Source: Nocardioides palaemonis (lineage in GTDB: Bacteria; Actinomycetota; Actinomycetes; Propionibacteriales; Nocardioidaceae). From it: a stretch of 64,000 nt of DNA. The notes beneath the pieces were generated by a model. The model was given only the letters and a program-made list of their open reading frames with translations, ran no database searches and had not been told where the DNA came from. The stretch is taken from contig NZ_JAGVQR010000001.1 of the NCBI RefSeq assembly GCF_018275325.1, positions 558,001 to 622,000 on the forward strand. Direction: 5' to 3'. The position numbers and the translations under genes were made by a program. This document shows, piece by piece, positions 1 through 7,780 of this stretch (the stretch's first letter is position 1; each line of letters starts with the position of its first letter).

Positions 1-13
1 GCCGGAGCGCGGT

Positions 14-169
14 GAGTCGGCGCGAATGCGCCGCGCACCGGGACACATGCGCCGACTCGATGGCCCTGCGCGGGACACATGCGCCGACTCGATGGCCCTG
101 CGCGGGACACATGCGCCGACTCGATGGCCCTGCGCGGGACACATGCGCCGACTCGACGTGGGCTGGCGC
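14..169. repeat. 32-bp tandem repeat array upstream of hrpA
   Basis: Four direct units start at 42, 74, 106 and 138 with an exact 32-base period. Each contains the core GCGCCGACTCG, and they are nearly identical. One unit in the opposite orientation lies at 14-28 (GAGTCGGCGCGAATG), so the array is arranged head to head and probably continues left of the window. The same core and period recur at 31392-31805. The spacer between cores is conserved too, which excludes a CRISPR array. Confidence 0.9.
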
Positions 170-196
170 GAAACCCGGTTGCCGCGGTGGGCGAGA

Positions 197-3100
197 ATGG
201 CGCCCGTTGTGAAGATCACCTACCCGCCCGAGCTCCCGGTCTCCGCGCGCCGCGACGACATCGCCGCGGCGATCCGCGACCACCAGGTCGTCATCGTCGC
301 CGGCGAGACCGGCTCCGGTAAGACGACCCAGCTGCCCAAGATCTGCCTCGAGCTCGGCCGCGGGCAGGACAAGATGATCGGCCACACCCAGCCGCGCCGG
401 ATCGCCGCGCGGTCGGTCGCGGAGCGGATCGCCGAGGAGCTCGGCACCGAGCTCGGCGACGTCGTCGGCTACCAGGTGCGCTTCACCGACCGCACCAGCC
501 GCGCGAGCCGGGTCAAGCTGATGACCGACGGCATCCTGCTCGCCGAGCTGCAGCGCGACCGCGACCTGCGCAGGTACGACACGATCATCATCGACGAGGC
601 CCACGAGCGCAGCCTCAACATCGACTTCCTCCTCGGCTACCTCAAGCGGCTGCTGCCGCGCCGCCCCGACCTCAAGGTCGTCATCACTAGCGCGACCATC
701 GACGTCGACCGCTTCGCCGCGCACTTCGACGCACCCGTCGTCGAGGTGTCGGGTCGGACCTACCCCGTGGAGGTCCGCTACCGCCCGCTGCTGGAGCTGC
801 CGGAGGACGACGAGGACGGCGAGCCGGTCCAGCGCGACCAGACCGAGGCGATCCTCGACGCGGTGAAGGAGCTGTCCGCTGAGGGGCCGGGCGACGTGCT
901 GGTCTTCCTGCCCGGCGAGCGCGAGATCCGCGACACCGCCGACGCGTTCGACGCGCTGCGCTCCGACCGGCTGGAGGTCGTGCCGCTCTACTCCCGCCTC
1001 AGCGCCGCCGACCAGCACAAGGTGTTCTCCAGCCACTCCTCGCTCGTGCGCCGCGTCGTGCTGGCCACCAACGTCGCCGAGACGTCGCTCACCGTCCCCG
1101 GCATCCGGTACGTCGTCGACACCGGTGTCGCGCGGATCAGCCGCTACTCGGTGCGGACCAAGGTGCAGCGGCTGCCGATCGAGCCGATCAGCCAGGCCTC
1201 CGCCAACCAGCGGTCCGGGCGGTGCGGCCGCGTGTCGGAGGGCATCGCGATCCGGCTCTACTCGGAGGAGGACTTCGAGGCGCGCCCGGAGTTCACCGAC
1301 CCCGAGATCCTGCGCACCAACCTCGCCAGCGTCATCCTCCAGATGGCCGCGCTGCGCCTCGGCGACATCGCGCGCTTCCCGTTCGTCGAGCCGCCCGACC
1401 GCCGCAACATCAAGGCCGGCACCGACCTGCTCGAGGAGCTGGGGGCGCTGACCGCCGCCTCGTCCGTCGGGGGACGTGGTTTCGAGGCTCGGCCGCGGGC
1501 GGCCTCGCACCTCAACCACCGAGGAGAGGGTGCCTCGCACCTCAACCACCGAGGAGAGGGTGGCTCGCACCTCAACCAGCGCGGGAGCGGGCGCCGGGGA
1601 GCCCAGCGGGCGCCGGGCCCGCGGCTCACCGAGGTCGGCCGGCGCCTTGCCCGGCTGCCGATCGACCCGCGCCTGGGCCGGATGATCCTCGAGGCCGAGC
1701 GCCTCGGCTGCCTGCGCGACGTGCTCGTCATCGCCGCCGCGCTGTCGGTCCAGGACCCGCGCGAGCGGCCGGAGGAGCAGCGCGCCCAGGCCGACCAGCT
1801 GCACGCGCGCTTCACCCACGAGTCCAGCGACTTCCTCACCTGGCTCAACCTCTGGCGCCACCTCAAGCAGCAGCAGAAGGAGCTCTCGTCGAGCGCCTTC
1901 CGGCGCACGTGCAGGCGCGAGCACCTCAACTACCTCCGCATCCGCGAGTGGCAGGACTACGAGTCCCAGCTGCGCCAGGTCTGCAAGGAGATGAAGCTCG
2001 ACCTCGGCCGCCAGGTGGGCAGCGAGGGCGGCGCCGCCCACGACGAGGACGGCATCCACCAGGCGCTGCTGTCCGGCCTGCTCAGCCACGTCGGTGCGCT
2101 CGATGAGCGGGAGAAGGGCAAGCCGGGGGAGCGGCGGCCGATGCGGGAGTACCTCGGCGCCCGCGGTGCCCGCTTCGCGGTGTTCCCCGGCAGCGTGCTC
2201 AAGGGCCGCAACCCCGCGTTCCTGATGAGCGCCGAGCTGGTCGAGACGTCGCGGCTGTGGGCCCGTCAGAACGCTGCGATCCAGCCCGAGTGGGCCGAGC
2301 GCCTCGGCGCCCACCTCGTCAAGCGGACGTACTCCGAGCCGCACTGGTCGCGCAAGCGCGCCGCGGTGATGGCCCGCGAGCGGGTCACCCTCTACGGCGT
2401 CCCGCTCGTCGCCGACCGGCTCGTGCAGTACGGCCGGATCGACCCGGCCCTGGCGCGCGAGCTGTTCATCCGGCACGCGCTGGTCGAGCGCGACTGGGAC
2501 TCCCGTCACCGCTTCCTCGCCGACAACGCGCGGCTGCTCGAGGAGGCCGAGGAGCTCGAGCACCGCGCCCGTCGTCGCGACATCGTCGTCGACGAGCAGA
2601 CGCTCTTCGACTTCTACGACGCCCGCGTGGGCGCCGACGTGGTCAGCGGCCAGCACTTCGACCAGTGGTGGAAGCGGGCGCGGCAGAAGAAGCCTGACCT
2701 GCTCACCTTCGACCCCGACATGCTCACCAACGAGTCGGCCGGCGAGGTGCGCGAGCGCGACTTCCCGACCCAGTGGCACGACAGCGACGAGGCGGGCCTG
2801 ACCTTCCCGATCAGCTATCACTTCGAGCCCGGTGCAGCCGACGACGGCCTCACCATCGACGTGCCGGTCGCCACGCTCAACCGGATCGACGCCGACGACT
2901 TCTCGTGGCTGGTCCCGGGCCTGCGTGAGGAGCTGGTGACCGAGCTGATCCGCTCGCTGCCGAAGAACCTGCGCGTCTCGATGGTGCCCGCGCCCAACAC
3001 CGCCCGCGAGTTCCTCGCGTCCACCCCGCCCGGCGCGGAGCCGCTGCTCGACGCCCTCGAGCGCTTCGCCCGCAGCACCCGCAGCCTGGTCATCGACCGC

Positions 3101-4150
3101 GACGCGTGGGACTGGTCGAAGGTCCCGGCGCACCTGCGGCCGACCTACCGCGTGGTGGCCGAGGACGGTGGCGAGGCCGGCCGCGGCAAGGACCTCGACG
3201 CCCTCAAGGAGCCGCTCCGGCCGACCTTCGAGCGGGCGATGGCCGACGTCGCCGCCGACTCCGGCGTCACCGCGACGGGGCAGACCGGCTGGACCTTCGG
3301 CACCGTCGAGGAGTCGTTCGTGCAGCGCCGTGCGGGGCACGAGGTGCGCGGCTTCCCCGCGCTCGTCGACGAGGGCGCCACGGTCGGCCTCCAGGTCCTG
3401 GCCACCGCCGACGAGGCCGCGGCCCACCACCGACTCGGCGTACGCCGGCTGGTGCTGCTCGCGCTCGGCCCGGCACGCCCGGTCGACGACGTGCTCGCCG
3501 ACGCGGGCCTCGACCAACGCGCCAAGCTGGCCCTCGTGGGCTCGCCCTACCCGTCGGTCGGTGACCTGCTCGACGACGTGCGCGCGGGGATCGTCGGCGA
3601 GGTGGTCGACGCGCGCCCCTCCGTGCGCGACGCTGCCGCGTTCGACGCGACGGTCGGGGCCGCGCGCACGGCCGTCGCGACCGGCACCGGCGCGGCCGTG
3701 CACGACGTGATGCGGGTGCTGGAGTCGTGGCGCGCGTGCGACAAGGCGATCTCGGGCCGCACCGACCTGGTGACGCTTCCCGCCCTCACCGACATGCGCG
3801 CGCAGGTCGGCCGCCTGATGACCGCCGGCATCGTGGGGGAGGCGGGCCCGTCGCGGCTGCGCGACCTGAGCCGCTACCTCGCGGCGGTGACCGTGCGCCG
3901 CGAGCGCCTCGACGACCAGGTCGCCCGCGACCGCCAGCTGATGGACCAGCTGTCCGGCCTGCAGGACGCGTGGCTGCACGCCGTGGCGGCGCTGCCCGAG
4001 GGCCAGCCGATGCCGCAGCACCTGCGCGACGCGCGCTGGCTGCTCGAGGAGTACCGCGTCTCCCTGTTCGCCCAGCAGCTCGGCACCCGGGAGAAGGTCA
4101 GCGACCAGCGGATCCGCAAGGTGCTGGGACGCTCGGCGGGCACGCACTAG
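197..4150 (+). CDS. hrpA: ATP-dependent RNA helicase HrpA (DEAH box)
   Basis: This is a DEAH-box RNA helicase of about 1317 residues, close to the usual 1300 of HrpA. The Walker A motif GETGSGKTT lies near residue 37, the DEAH motif (IIDEAHERS) near 132 and SAT near 162. The helicase C, HA2 and OB-fold regions follow, then the long HrpA-type C-terminal domain (DUF3418). I chose ATG 197 because the frame upstream is only 32-bp repeat; GTG 209 is an alternative. Between about residues 425 and 475, inside the HA2 region, lies a low-complexity insertion with three tandem copies of a 10-residue unit (ASHLNHRGEG-like). Its DNA matches an intergenic repeat at 27.36 kb. HrpA is thought to act on RNA and, in E. 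coli, on stalled ribosomes; the role here is by homology. Confidence 0.95.
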   Translation: MAPVVKITYPPELPVSARRDDIAAAIRDHQVVIVAGETGSGKTTQLPKICLELGRGQDKMIGHTQPRRIAARSVAERIAEELGTELGDVVGYQVRFTDRTSRASRVKLMTDGILLAELQRDRDLRRYDTIIIDEAHERSLNIDFLLGYLKRLLPRRPDLKVVITSATIDVDRFAAHFDAPVVEVSGRTYPVEVRYRPLLELPEDDEDGEPVQRDQTEAILDAVKELSAEGPGDVLVFLPGEREIRDTADAFDALRSDRLEVVPLYSRLSAADQHKVFSSHSSLVRRVVLATNVAETSLTVPGIRYVVDTGVARISRYSVRTKVQRLPIEPISQASANQRSGRCGRVSEGIAIRLYSEEDFEARPEFTDPEILRTNLASVILQMAALRLGDIARFPFVEPPDRRNIKAGTDLLEELGALTAASSVGGRGFEARPRAASHLNHRGEGASHLNHRGEGGSHLNQRGSGRRGAQRAPGPRLTEVGRRLARLPIDPRLGRMILEAERLGCLRDVLVIAAALSVQDPRERPEEQRAQADQLHARFTHESSDFLTWLNLWRHLKQQQKELSSSAFRRTCRREHLNYLRIREWQDYESQLRQVCKEMKLDLGRQVGSEGGAAHDEDGIHQALLSGLLSHVGALDEREKGKPGERRPMREYLGARGARFAVFPGSVLKGRNPAFLMSAELVETSRLWARQNAAIQPEWAERLGAHLVKRTYSEPHWSRKRAAVMARERVTLYGVPLVADRLVQYGRIDPALARELFIRHALVERDWDSRHRFLADNARLLEEAEELEHRARRRDIVVDEQTLFDFYDARVGADVVSGQHFDQWWKRARQKKPDLLTFDPDMLTNESAGEVRERDFPTQWHDSDEAGLTFPISYHFEPGAADDGLTIDVPVATLNRIDADDFSWLVPGLREELVTELIRSLPKNLRVSMVPAPNTAREFLASTPPGAEPLLDALERFARSTRSLVIDRDAWDWSKVPAHLRPTYRVVAEDGGEAGRGKDLDALKEPLRPTFERAMADVAADSGVTATGQTGWTFGTVEESFVQRRAGHEVRGFPALVDEGATVGLQVLATADEAAAHHRLGVRRLVLLALGPARPVDDVLADAGLDQRAKLALVGSPYPSVGDLLDDVRAGIVGEVVDARPSVRDAAAFDATVGAARTAVATGTGAAVHDVMRVLESWRACDKAISGRTDLVTLPALTDMRAQVGRLMTAGIVGEAGPSRLRDLSRYLAAVTVRRERLDDQVARDRQLMDQLSGLQDAWLHAVAALPEGQPMPQHLRDARWLLEEYRVSLFAQQLGTREKVSDQRIRKVLGRSAGTH
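1476..1591 (+). repeat. REP-like element with three 30-bp tandem copies inside hrpA
   Basis: The element begins GTGGTTTCGAGGCTCG near 1476 and runs into three 30-bp tandem units at 1502-1531, 1532-1561 and 1562-1591, each with TCGCACCTCAACCA. The first two units are identical and the third has diverged. The unit is a multiple of three bases and stays in the hrpA frame. The same head (TGGTTTCGAGGCTCG) and tail (CGCACCTCAACCA) occur on the minus strand at 27361-27398 between genes. This looks like an intergenic repeat family that landed in a coding region and then expanded. Confidence 0.85.
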
Positions 4151-4153
4151 CCT
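4148..4153 (+). promoter_or_regulatory. Putative -10 box (TAGCCT) of leaderless promoter
   Basis: TAGCCT overlaps the hrpA stop codon and lies 6 bases before ATG 4160. That spacing would start transcription at the ATG itself. The pattern recurs before many genes in the window. Confidence 0.5.
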
Positions 4154-4159
4154 GACCGG

Positions 4160-5200
4160 ATGAGTGACGAGGCCCGACTGGTCGAGCGGGTCGAGGCGCG
4201 GGTCGCGCACGACTTCGCCGGCGTCGTGCGGCTCGACGTGGCGGGGAGGACCGTGCTGCGTCGGGGGTTCGGGACCGGAGACCGCGGCCACGGGCGGGCG
4301 ATGGACCCGACGACCCGCCTGGCGATCGCCAGCGGGTCGAAGACCTTCACCGCGCTCACCGTCCTCTCGCTCGTCGACGAGGGGCTGCTCCGGCTCGACG
4401 GACCCGCTCGGGAGTGGCTCGGCGACGACCTGCCGCTCGTCGACGACCGGGTCACCGTCGAGCACCTCCTCTGCCACCGCTCCGGGATCGGGGACTACCT
4501 CGACGAGGACATCGAGGTCGACAGCGACGCGTACGTGCTCCCCGTGTCGGCCCACCTGCTCGGCGACACCGAGGACTACCTCCCGCTCCTGGCCGGTCGG
4601 GCCCAGAAGTTCGCGCCGGGCACGGCGTTCTCCTACTGCAACCAGGGCTTCGTCGTGCTCGCGCTGCTCGCCGAGCGTTCGTCGGGGACCGCCTTCCACG
4701 ACCTGGTCCGGGACCGCGTGCTCGAGCCCGCCGGCCTCGCGGCGACCGCGTACCTCCGCTCGGACGCCCTCCCCGCGGACGCCGTCCTAGGCAGGGTCCT
4801 GCTCGACGGCGAGGAGCGGTCCAACGTCTTCCACCTGCCGGTGCGCGGTGGCGGCGACGGCGGGGCCTTCACCACCGTCGACGACGTGCACGCACTCTGG
4901 GCGGCGCTCCACGCGGGCCGGGTCGTCCCGCCCGCGACGGTCGACGACATGCTCCGCCCGCGCACGGCGCCCGACGGCAACGGGAGGTCCTACGGCCTCG
5001 GCGTCTGGCTGTGGCCCGCCGACGGCATGGCCCAGCTGGTCGGGCAGGACGCCGGGGTCTCGTTCACCTCCGTCCACGATCCCCGCCGTGACGCGGTGTG
5101 GACCGTCATCGCCGACCGGTCCGGGGCGGCCTGGCCGGTCCAGGAGATCGTCATGGATCACGTCGAGACGATGGTCGGGCCGCCTAGGCTGGACGGGTGA
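4160..5200 (+). CDS. Serine hydrolase, beta-lactamase class C/PBP-like family
   Basis: This 346-residue protein has the class C beta-lactamase/D-alanyl-D-alanine carboxypeptidase fold. The catalytic SxxK motif is S58-G-S-K61 and the second motif YxN is Y159-C-N161. I see no signal peptide, so it is probably a cytoplasmic esterase or peptidase-like member, not a secreted beta-lactamase. The substrate cannot be read from sequence. It starts 10 bases after hrpA. The downstream gene starts inside its stop codon region (5197), so the two are likely cotranscribed, although the downstream gene also has its own -10-like box. Confidence 0.88.
   Translation: MSDEARLVERVEARVAHDFAGVVRLDVAGRTVLRRGFGTGDRGHGRAMDPTTRLAIASGSKTFTALTVLSLVDEGLLRLDGPAREWLGDDLPLVDDRVTVEHLLCHRSGIGDYLDEDIEVDSDAYVLPVSAHLLGDTEDYLPLLAGRAQKFAPGTAFSYCNQGFVVLALLAERSSGTAFHDLVRDRVLEPAGLAATAYLRSDALPADAVLGRVLLDGEERSNVFHLPVRGGGDGGAFTTVDDVHALWAALHAGRVVPPATVDDMLRPRTAPDGNGRSYGLGVWLWPADGMAQLVGQDAGVSFTSVHDPRRDAVWTVIADRSGAAWPVQEIVMDHVETMVGPPRLDG
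5185..5190 (+). promoter_or_regulatory. Putative -10 box (TAGGCT) before GTG 5197
   Basis: TAGGCT lies 6 bases before GTG 5197, within the end of the serine hydrolase gene. It suggests a leaderless internal promoter. Confidence 0.5.
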
Positions 5201-5793
5201 CCGGACGCCAGCACCACCGCCCGATGACCCCCGGGGACGCCTTCTTCGACGAGATCGTCGGCGGGGCCGACCCCGCCCAGCTGCGCGAGGCCGGCGACCT
5301 CGCCGCCACGGTGCTGGTGCGCGGGGCGCGGGAGGCCCACGACCCCGCGCTGGTCGAGCGGGTCGTCCACCTCGCCGAGACCGAGGGCCTCGAGACGCTC
5401 GCCGAGGTCTGGTCGGGCGCGCCCGCGGACACGCTGGCGGGCAGCCTGTGGCGGCTGTTCCTGCTGCGCTCGTGGGTCCACGCCGACCCCGAGCGGGTGT
5501 CACGGGAGTACGAGGCCGGCCAGCGCCGGGTCGACGTCGCGCGCGTCGTCGCGGGCGTCGCCGACCCGCCCGGACCGGCCGAGCTCCGCCAGATGGTCGA
5601 CCAGGTGCTGCGCGGGATCGCCACCGGCGACTTCGCCGTGACGCTGTTCCGCGCGGCGGCGTTCGCACGCATCGTCGCGGCCGGCCGCGCAGCCCTCGGG
5701 CAGGCCAGCCACGAGGAGATCTCCCGGATGCTGGTGCTCTCCGAGCAGCTCGAGGCGGCCGGGCACGGGGAAATCGCGGACACGCTCGCGTGA
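5197..5793 (+). CDS. Conserved hypothetical protein, all-alpha
   Basis: I do not recognise this 198-residue protein. It is acidic and rich in Ala, Glu, Val and Arg in a pattern typical of a soluble helical bundle, with no signal peptide or membrane segment and no obvious catalytic motif. GTG 5197 is chosen because it follows a TAGGCT box by 6 bases and overlaps the previous stop codon by four bases. Its 3' end overlaps the putative promoter of the structured RNA candidate at 5811. Confidence 0.75.
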   Translation: MTGRQHHRPMTPGDAFFDEIVGGADPAQLREAGDLAATVLVRGAREAHDPALVERVVHLAETEGLETLAEVWSGAPADTLAGSLWRLFLLRSWVHADPERVSREYEAGQRRVDVARVVAGVADPPGPAELRQMVDQVLRGIATGDFAVTLFRAAAFARIVAAGRAALGQASHEEISRMLVLSEQLEAAGHGEIADTLA

Positions 5794-5804
5794 GTGATTA
5801 AAAT
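5777..5804 (+). promoter_or_regulatory. Putative sigma70-type promoter for small RNA
   Basis: CGGACA (5777-5782) resembles a -35 element (GACA matches). After a 16-base spacer comes TAAAAT (5799-5804), a near-perfect -10 that stands out in this GC-rich sequence. The predicted start is near 5811, exactly where a 12-bp closing stem begins. Confidence 0.6.
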
Positions 5805-5810
5805 GCTCAC

Positions 5811-5895
5811 GTGCGCCGGGCCGTGGCAGCCCCGGGTTCCAAGATCAGCCGCTACGAGCGGCCACGCGCCGTGAGGCGCTCCCGGTCCGGCGCAC
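5811..5895 (+). ncRNA. Candidate structured small RNA, about 85 nt
   Basis: The segment is closed by a 12-bp stem: 5811-5822 pairs with 5884-5895 (GTGCGCCGG with CCGGCGCAC, extended by a G-U and two C-G pairs). Inside are a hairpin CCGCT-ACG-AGCGG flanked by GTGG/CCAC, and a hairpin GCGCC-GTGA-GGCGC with a GNRA tetraloop. A strong -10 sits at the right distance upstream, and no coding frame is apparent. It lacks the SRP RNA motif and tRNA features. It could be a trans-acting RNA or the 5' leader of the PemK-like gene at 5927, although that gene has its own TAGGCT box. Confidence 0.5.
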
Positions 5896-5914
5896 TTCAC
5901 CCCTCCCGGGCACA

Positions 5915-5920
5915 TAGGCT
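5915..5920 (+). promoter_or_regulatory. Putative -10 box (TAGGCT) before ATG 5927
   Basis: TAGGCT lies 6 bases before ATG 5927. A leaderless start here would separate this gene from the small RNA candidate upstream. Confidence 0.5.
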
Positions 5921-5926
5921 CGGAGC

Positions 5927-6370
5927 ATGAGCCTCCGTCGACGCGTCACGCGGCTGCTGTCGCCCGCCCGCCGCTCGTCCGTGCCGGACGAGGTGAGCGC
6001 CCGCTACGCCCCCGAGGCCGACGGCGAGCCGGACCCGGGCGAGGTCGTCTGGGCCTGGGTGCCCTACGAGGACGACCCCCGGCAGGGCAAGGACCGCCCG
6101 GTGCTGGTGCTCGACACCGCGGGCGACGGCTGGACCGGCCTGATGCTCACCAGCAAGGACCACGACCGCGACGCCGCCGACGAGGCCCGGTGGGGCCGGC
6201 ACTGGATGGACGTCGGCACCGGCGGGTGGGACCGGCAGCGCCGGCCCAGCGAGGTCCGGCTCGACCGGCTGGTCTACCTCGAGCGCGACGGCGTACGCCG
6301 CGAGGGAGCGGCCCTGGACCGGGACGTGTTCGAGGCGGTCGTCGAGGCGGTGCGTGGACTGCCCCGTTAG
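5927..6370 (+). CDS. PemK/MazF-like fold protein, orphan
   Basis: This is a 147-residue protein. The segment from about residue 38 (PGEVVWAWVPYEDDP...KDRPVLVL) has the look of the PemK/MazF fold: an early beta strand, then a K-x-RPVLV strand, then TSKDHD. MazF-family members cleave RNA, but no antitoxin gene lies beside this one. The basic N-terminus (MSLRRRVTRLL) is an added segment. It may be a housekeeping paralogue and not an active toxin. The next gene starts 10 bases downstream. Confidence 0.7.
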   Translation: MSLRRRVTRLLSPARRSSVPDEVSARYAPEADGEPDPGEVVWAWVPYEDDPRQGKDRPVLVLDTAGDGWTGLMLTSKDHDRDAADEARWGRHWMDVGTGGWDRQRRPSEVRLDRLVYLERDGVRREGAALDRDVFEAVVEAVRGLPR

Positions 6371-6373
6371 GGT
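6368..6373 (+). promoter_or_regulatory. Putative -10 box (TAGGGT) before GTG 6380
   Basis: TAGGGT overlaps the upstream TAG stop codon and lies 6 bases before GTG 6380. This supports GTG as the start. Confidence 0.5.
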
Positions 6374-6379
6374 TCGTCC

Positions 6380-7777
6380 GTGCGTCCCGCGTCTCCCCGT
6401 CGTGCTGCCCTGGCCTGCTGTGCCCTGATCGTCGCCGCGGCCACCGCTGCCTGCTCCGGTGCGGACGAGCCGCAGCCCCAGCCGACGAAGCCGCCGACCC
6501 AGACCGGCAAGCCGTCGGACAAGCCGCGCCAGATCACCTTCGGTGCCTACGGCACCAAGGAGGAGGTCGCCGCGTTCCAGAGCGTCGTCGACTCCTTCAA
6601 CGCCGCCTCCAGCACCCGCGAGGTGACGCTGCAGTCGTGGCCCGACCACGAGTCGGCGCTCAAGGACGTGCTGGCCGGCAACGCCCCGGACGCGTTCCTC
6701 ACCTCCCGCATCGACCTCGACCAGCTGGTGGAGGCGCAGGCGATCAAGCCGGTCAGCCTGCTGCTCGACGAGCGCGGCGTCGACTTCGGTGACCGGTTCT
6801 CCCGCGACGCCGTCGACGCCTTCGCGATGGACTCCGAGCTGCAGTGCATGGCCTACTCGGTGTCCCCGATGGTCATCTACTACAACACCGACCTCGTCGA
6901 CTTCGACAAGATGGAGCGGCGCGACTACGACGTCCCGACGCCCAACAGCGAGGGCGTGCGCGAGCGGTGGACCCTCGCGGAGTTCGGTGCGGCGGCCCGG
7001 TTCGCCTCGCGCCGCGGCGACAAGCGCGGCGTGTGGATCGACCCGACGCTGCAGGGTCTCGCGCCCTTCATCTACTCCGGCGACGGCCAGGTCTTCGACG
7101 ACGACCGCGAGCCCACGTCGCTGGCGTTCTCCGACGACTCGACCCGCGCGGCGCTCGACCAGACGCTCCAGATCCTGCGCGACCCGACCCTGACGCCGAC
7201 CAACGCCCAGCTCGCGCGCGCGACCCCCGTGCAGCTGTTCAAGCGCGGCGAGCTCGCGATGATCGCTGGCTTCCGCAACCTCGTCCCCGAGCTGCGCGAC
7301 GCCGAGGACCTCGACTTCGACGTCCTCCCGATGCCGACCATCGACAGCCGCGCGACCGTCGGCGACATCAGTGGGCTGTGCCTGTCCGCGGACTCCAAGG
7401 TCCAGGGCGACGCGGCCGACTTCATCGCCTACGCCGTCTCCGACTCGGCCATCTCGACGGTCGCCTCCACCGGCTACATCGTCCCGGCCAACACCGAGGT
7501 CGCCTCCTCCTCGGAGTTCCTCGCGCCCCAGCTCGAGCCGGCCCACGCCGGCATCTACAACGACTCCATCCGCTACATGGTGGTGCCGCCGTTCATCGAC
7601 CAGCGCGAGGAGCTCGTCGAGGCGGTCACGCCGCTGCTCGAGCGGCTGGTCACCGCGCCCGGCACCCTCGACCTCGACGAGACGACCCAGGAGATCGACG
7701 ACGCGTCGCGGCTGATCCTGTCGCCGGAGGAGACCGAGTCCCCGACCGAGTCGCCGACGGAGTCTCCCTCGGAGTGA
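6380..7777 (+). CDS. Extracellular solute-binding lipoprotein (family 1)
   Basis: This 465-residue protein has a lipoprotein signal peptide with a lipobox ending TAAC at about residue 24-27. A Pro/Thr/Lys-rich linker and a periplasmic-binding-protein-like body follow. The fold resembles sugar-binding components of ABC importers (ITFGAYGTKEEVAAF start, alternating alpha/beta, late IVPANTEVA strand). No permease or ATPase lies next to it, so it is an orphan receptor or works with a remote transporter. The C-terminus ends in a short ESPTESPTESPSE repeat. It converges on rnd with 3 bases between stops. Confidence 0.85.
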   Translation: MRPASPRRAALACCALIVAAATAACSGADEPQPQPTKPPTQTGKPSDKPRQITFGAYGTKEEVAAFQSVVDSFNAASSTREVTLQSWPDHESALKDVLAGNAPDAFLTSRIDLDQLVEAQAIKPVSLLLDERGVDFGDRFSRDAVDAFAMDSELQCMAYSVSPMVIYYNTDLVDFDKMERRDYDVPTPNSEGVRERWTLAEFGAAARFASRRGDKRGVWIDPTLQGLAPFIYSGDGQVFDDDREPTSLAFSDDSTRAALDQTLQILRDPTLTPTNAQLARATPVQLFKRGELAMIAGFRNLVPELRDAEDLDFDVLPMPTIDSRATVGDISGLCLSADSKVQGDAADFIAYAVSDSAISTVASTGYIVPANTEVASSSEFLAPQLEPAHAGIYNDSIRYMVVPPFIDQREELVEAVTPLLERLVTAPGTLDLDETTQEIDDASRLILSPEETESPTESPTESPSE

Positions 7778-7780
7778 GGT

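Noticed and set aside
26..196. Extended N-terminus of hrpA
   Set aside because: These 57 codons only translate the 32-bp repeats; homologous HrpA proteins begin near ATG 197.
5811..5895. SRP RNA, 6S RNA or a tRNA
   Set aside because: The SRP GGAAG/GCAGC apical motif, the 6S open-bubble architecture and the tRNA cloverleaf are all missing.
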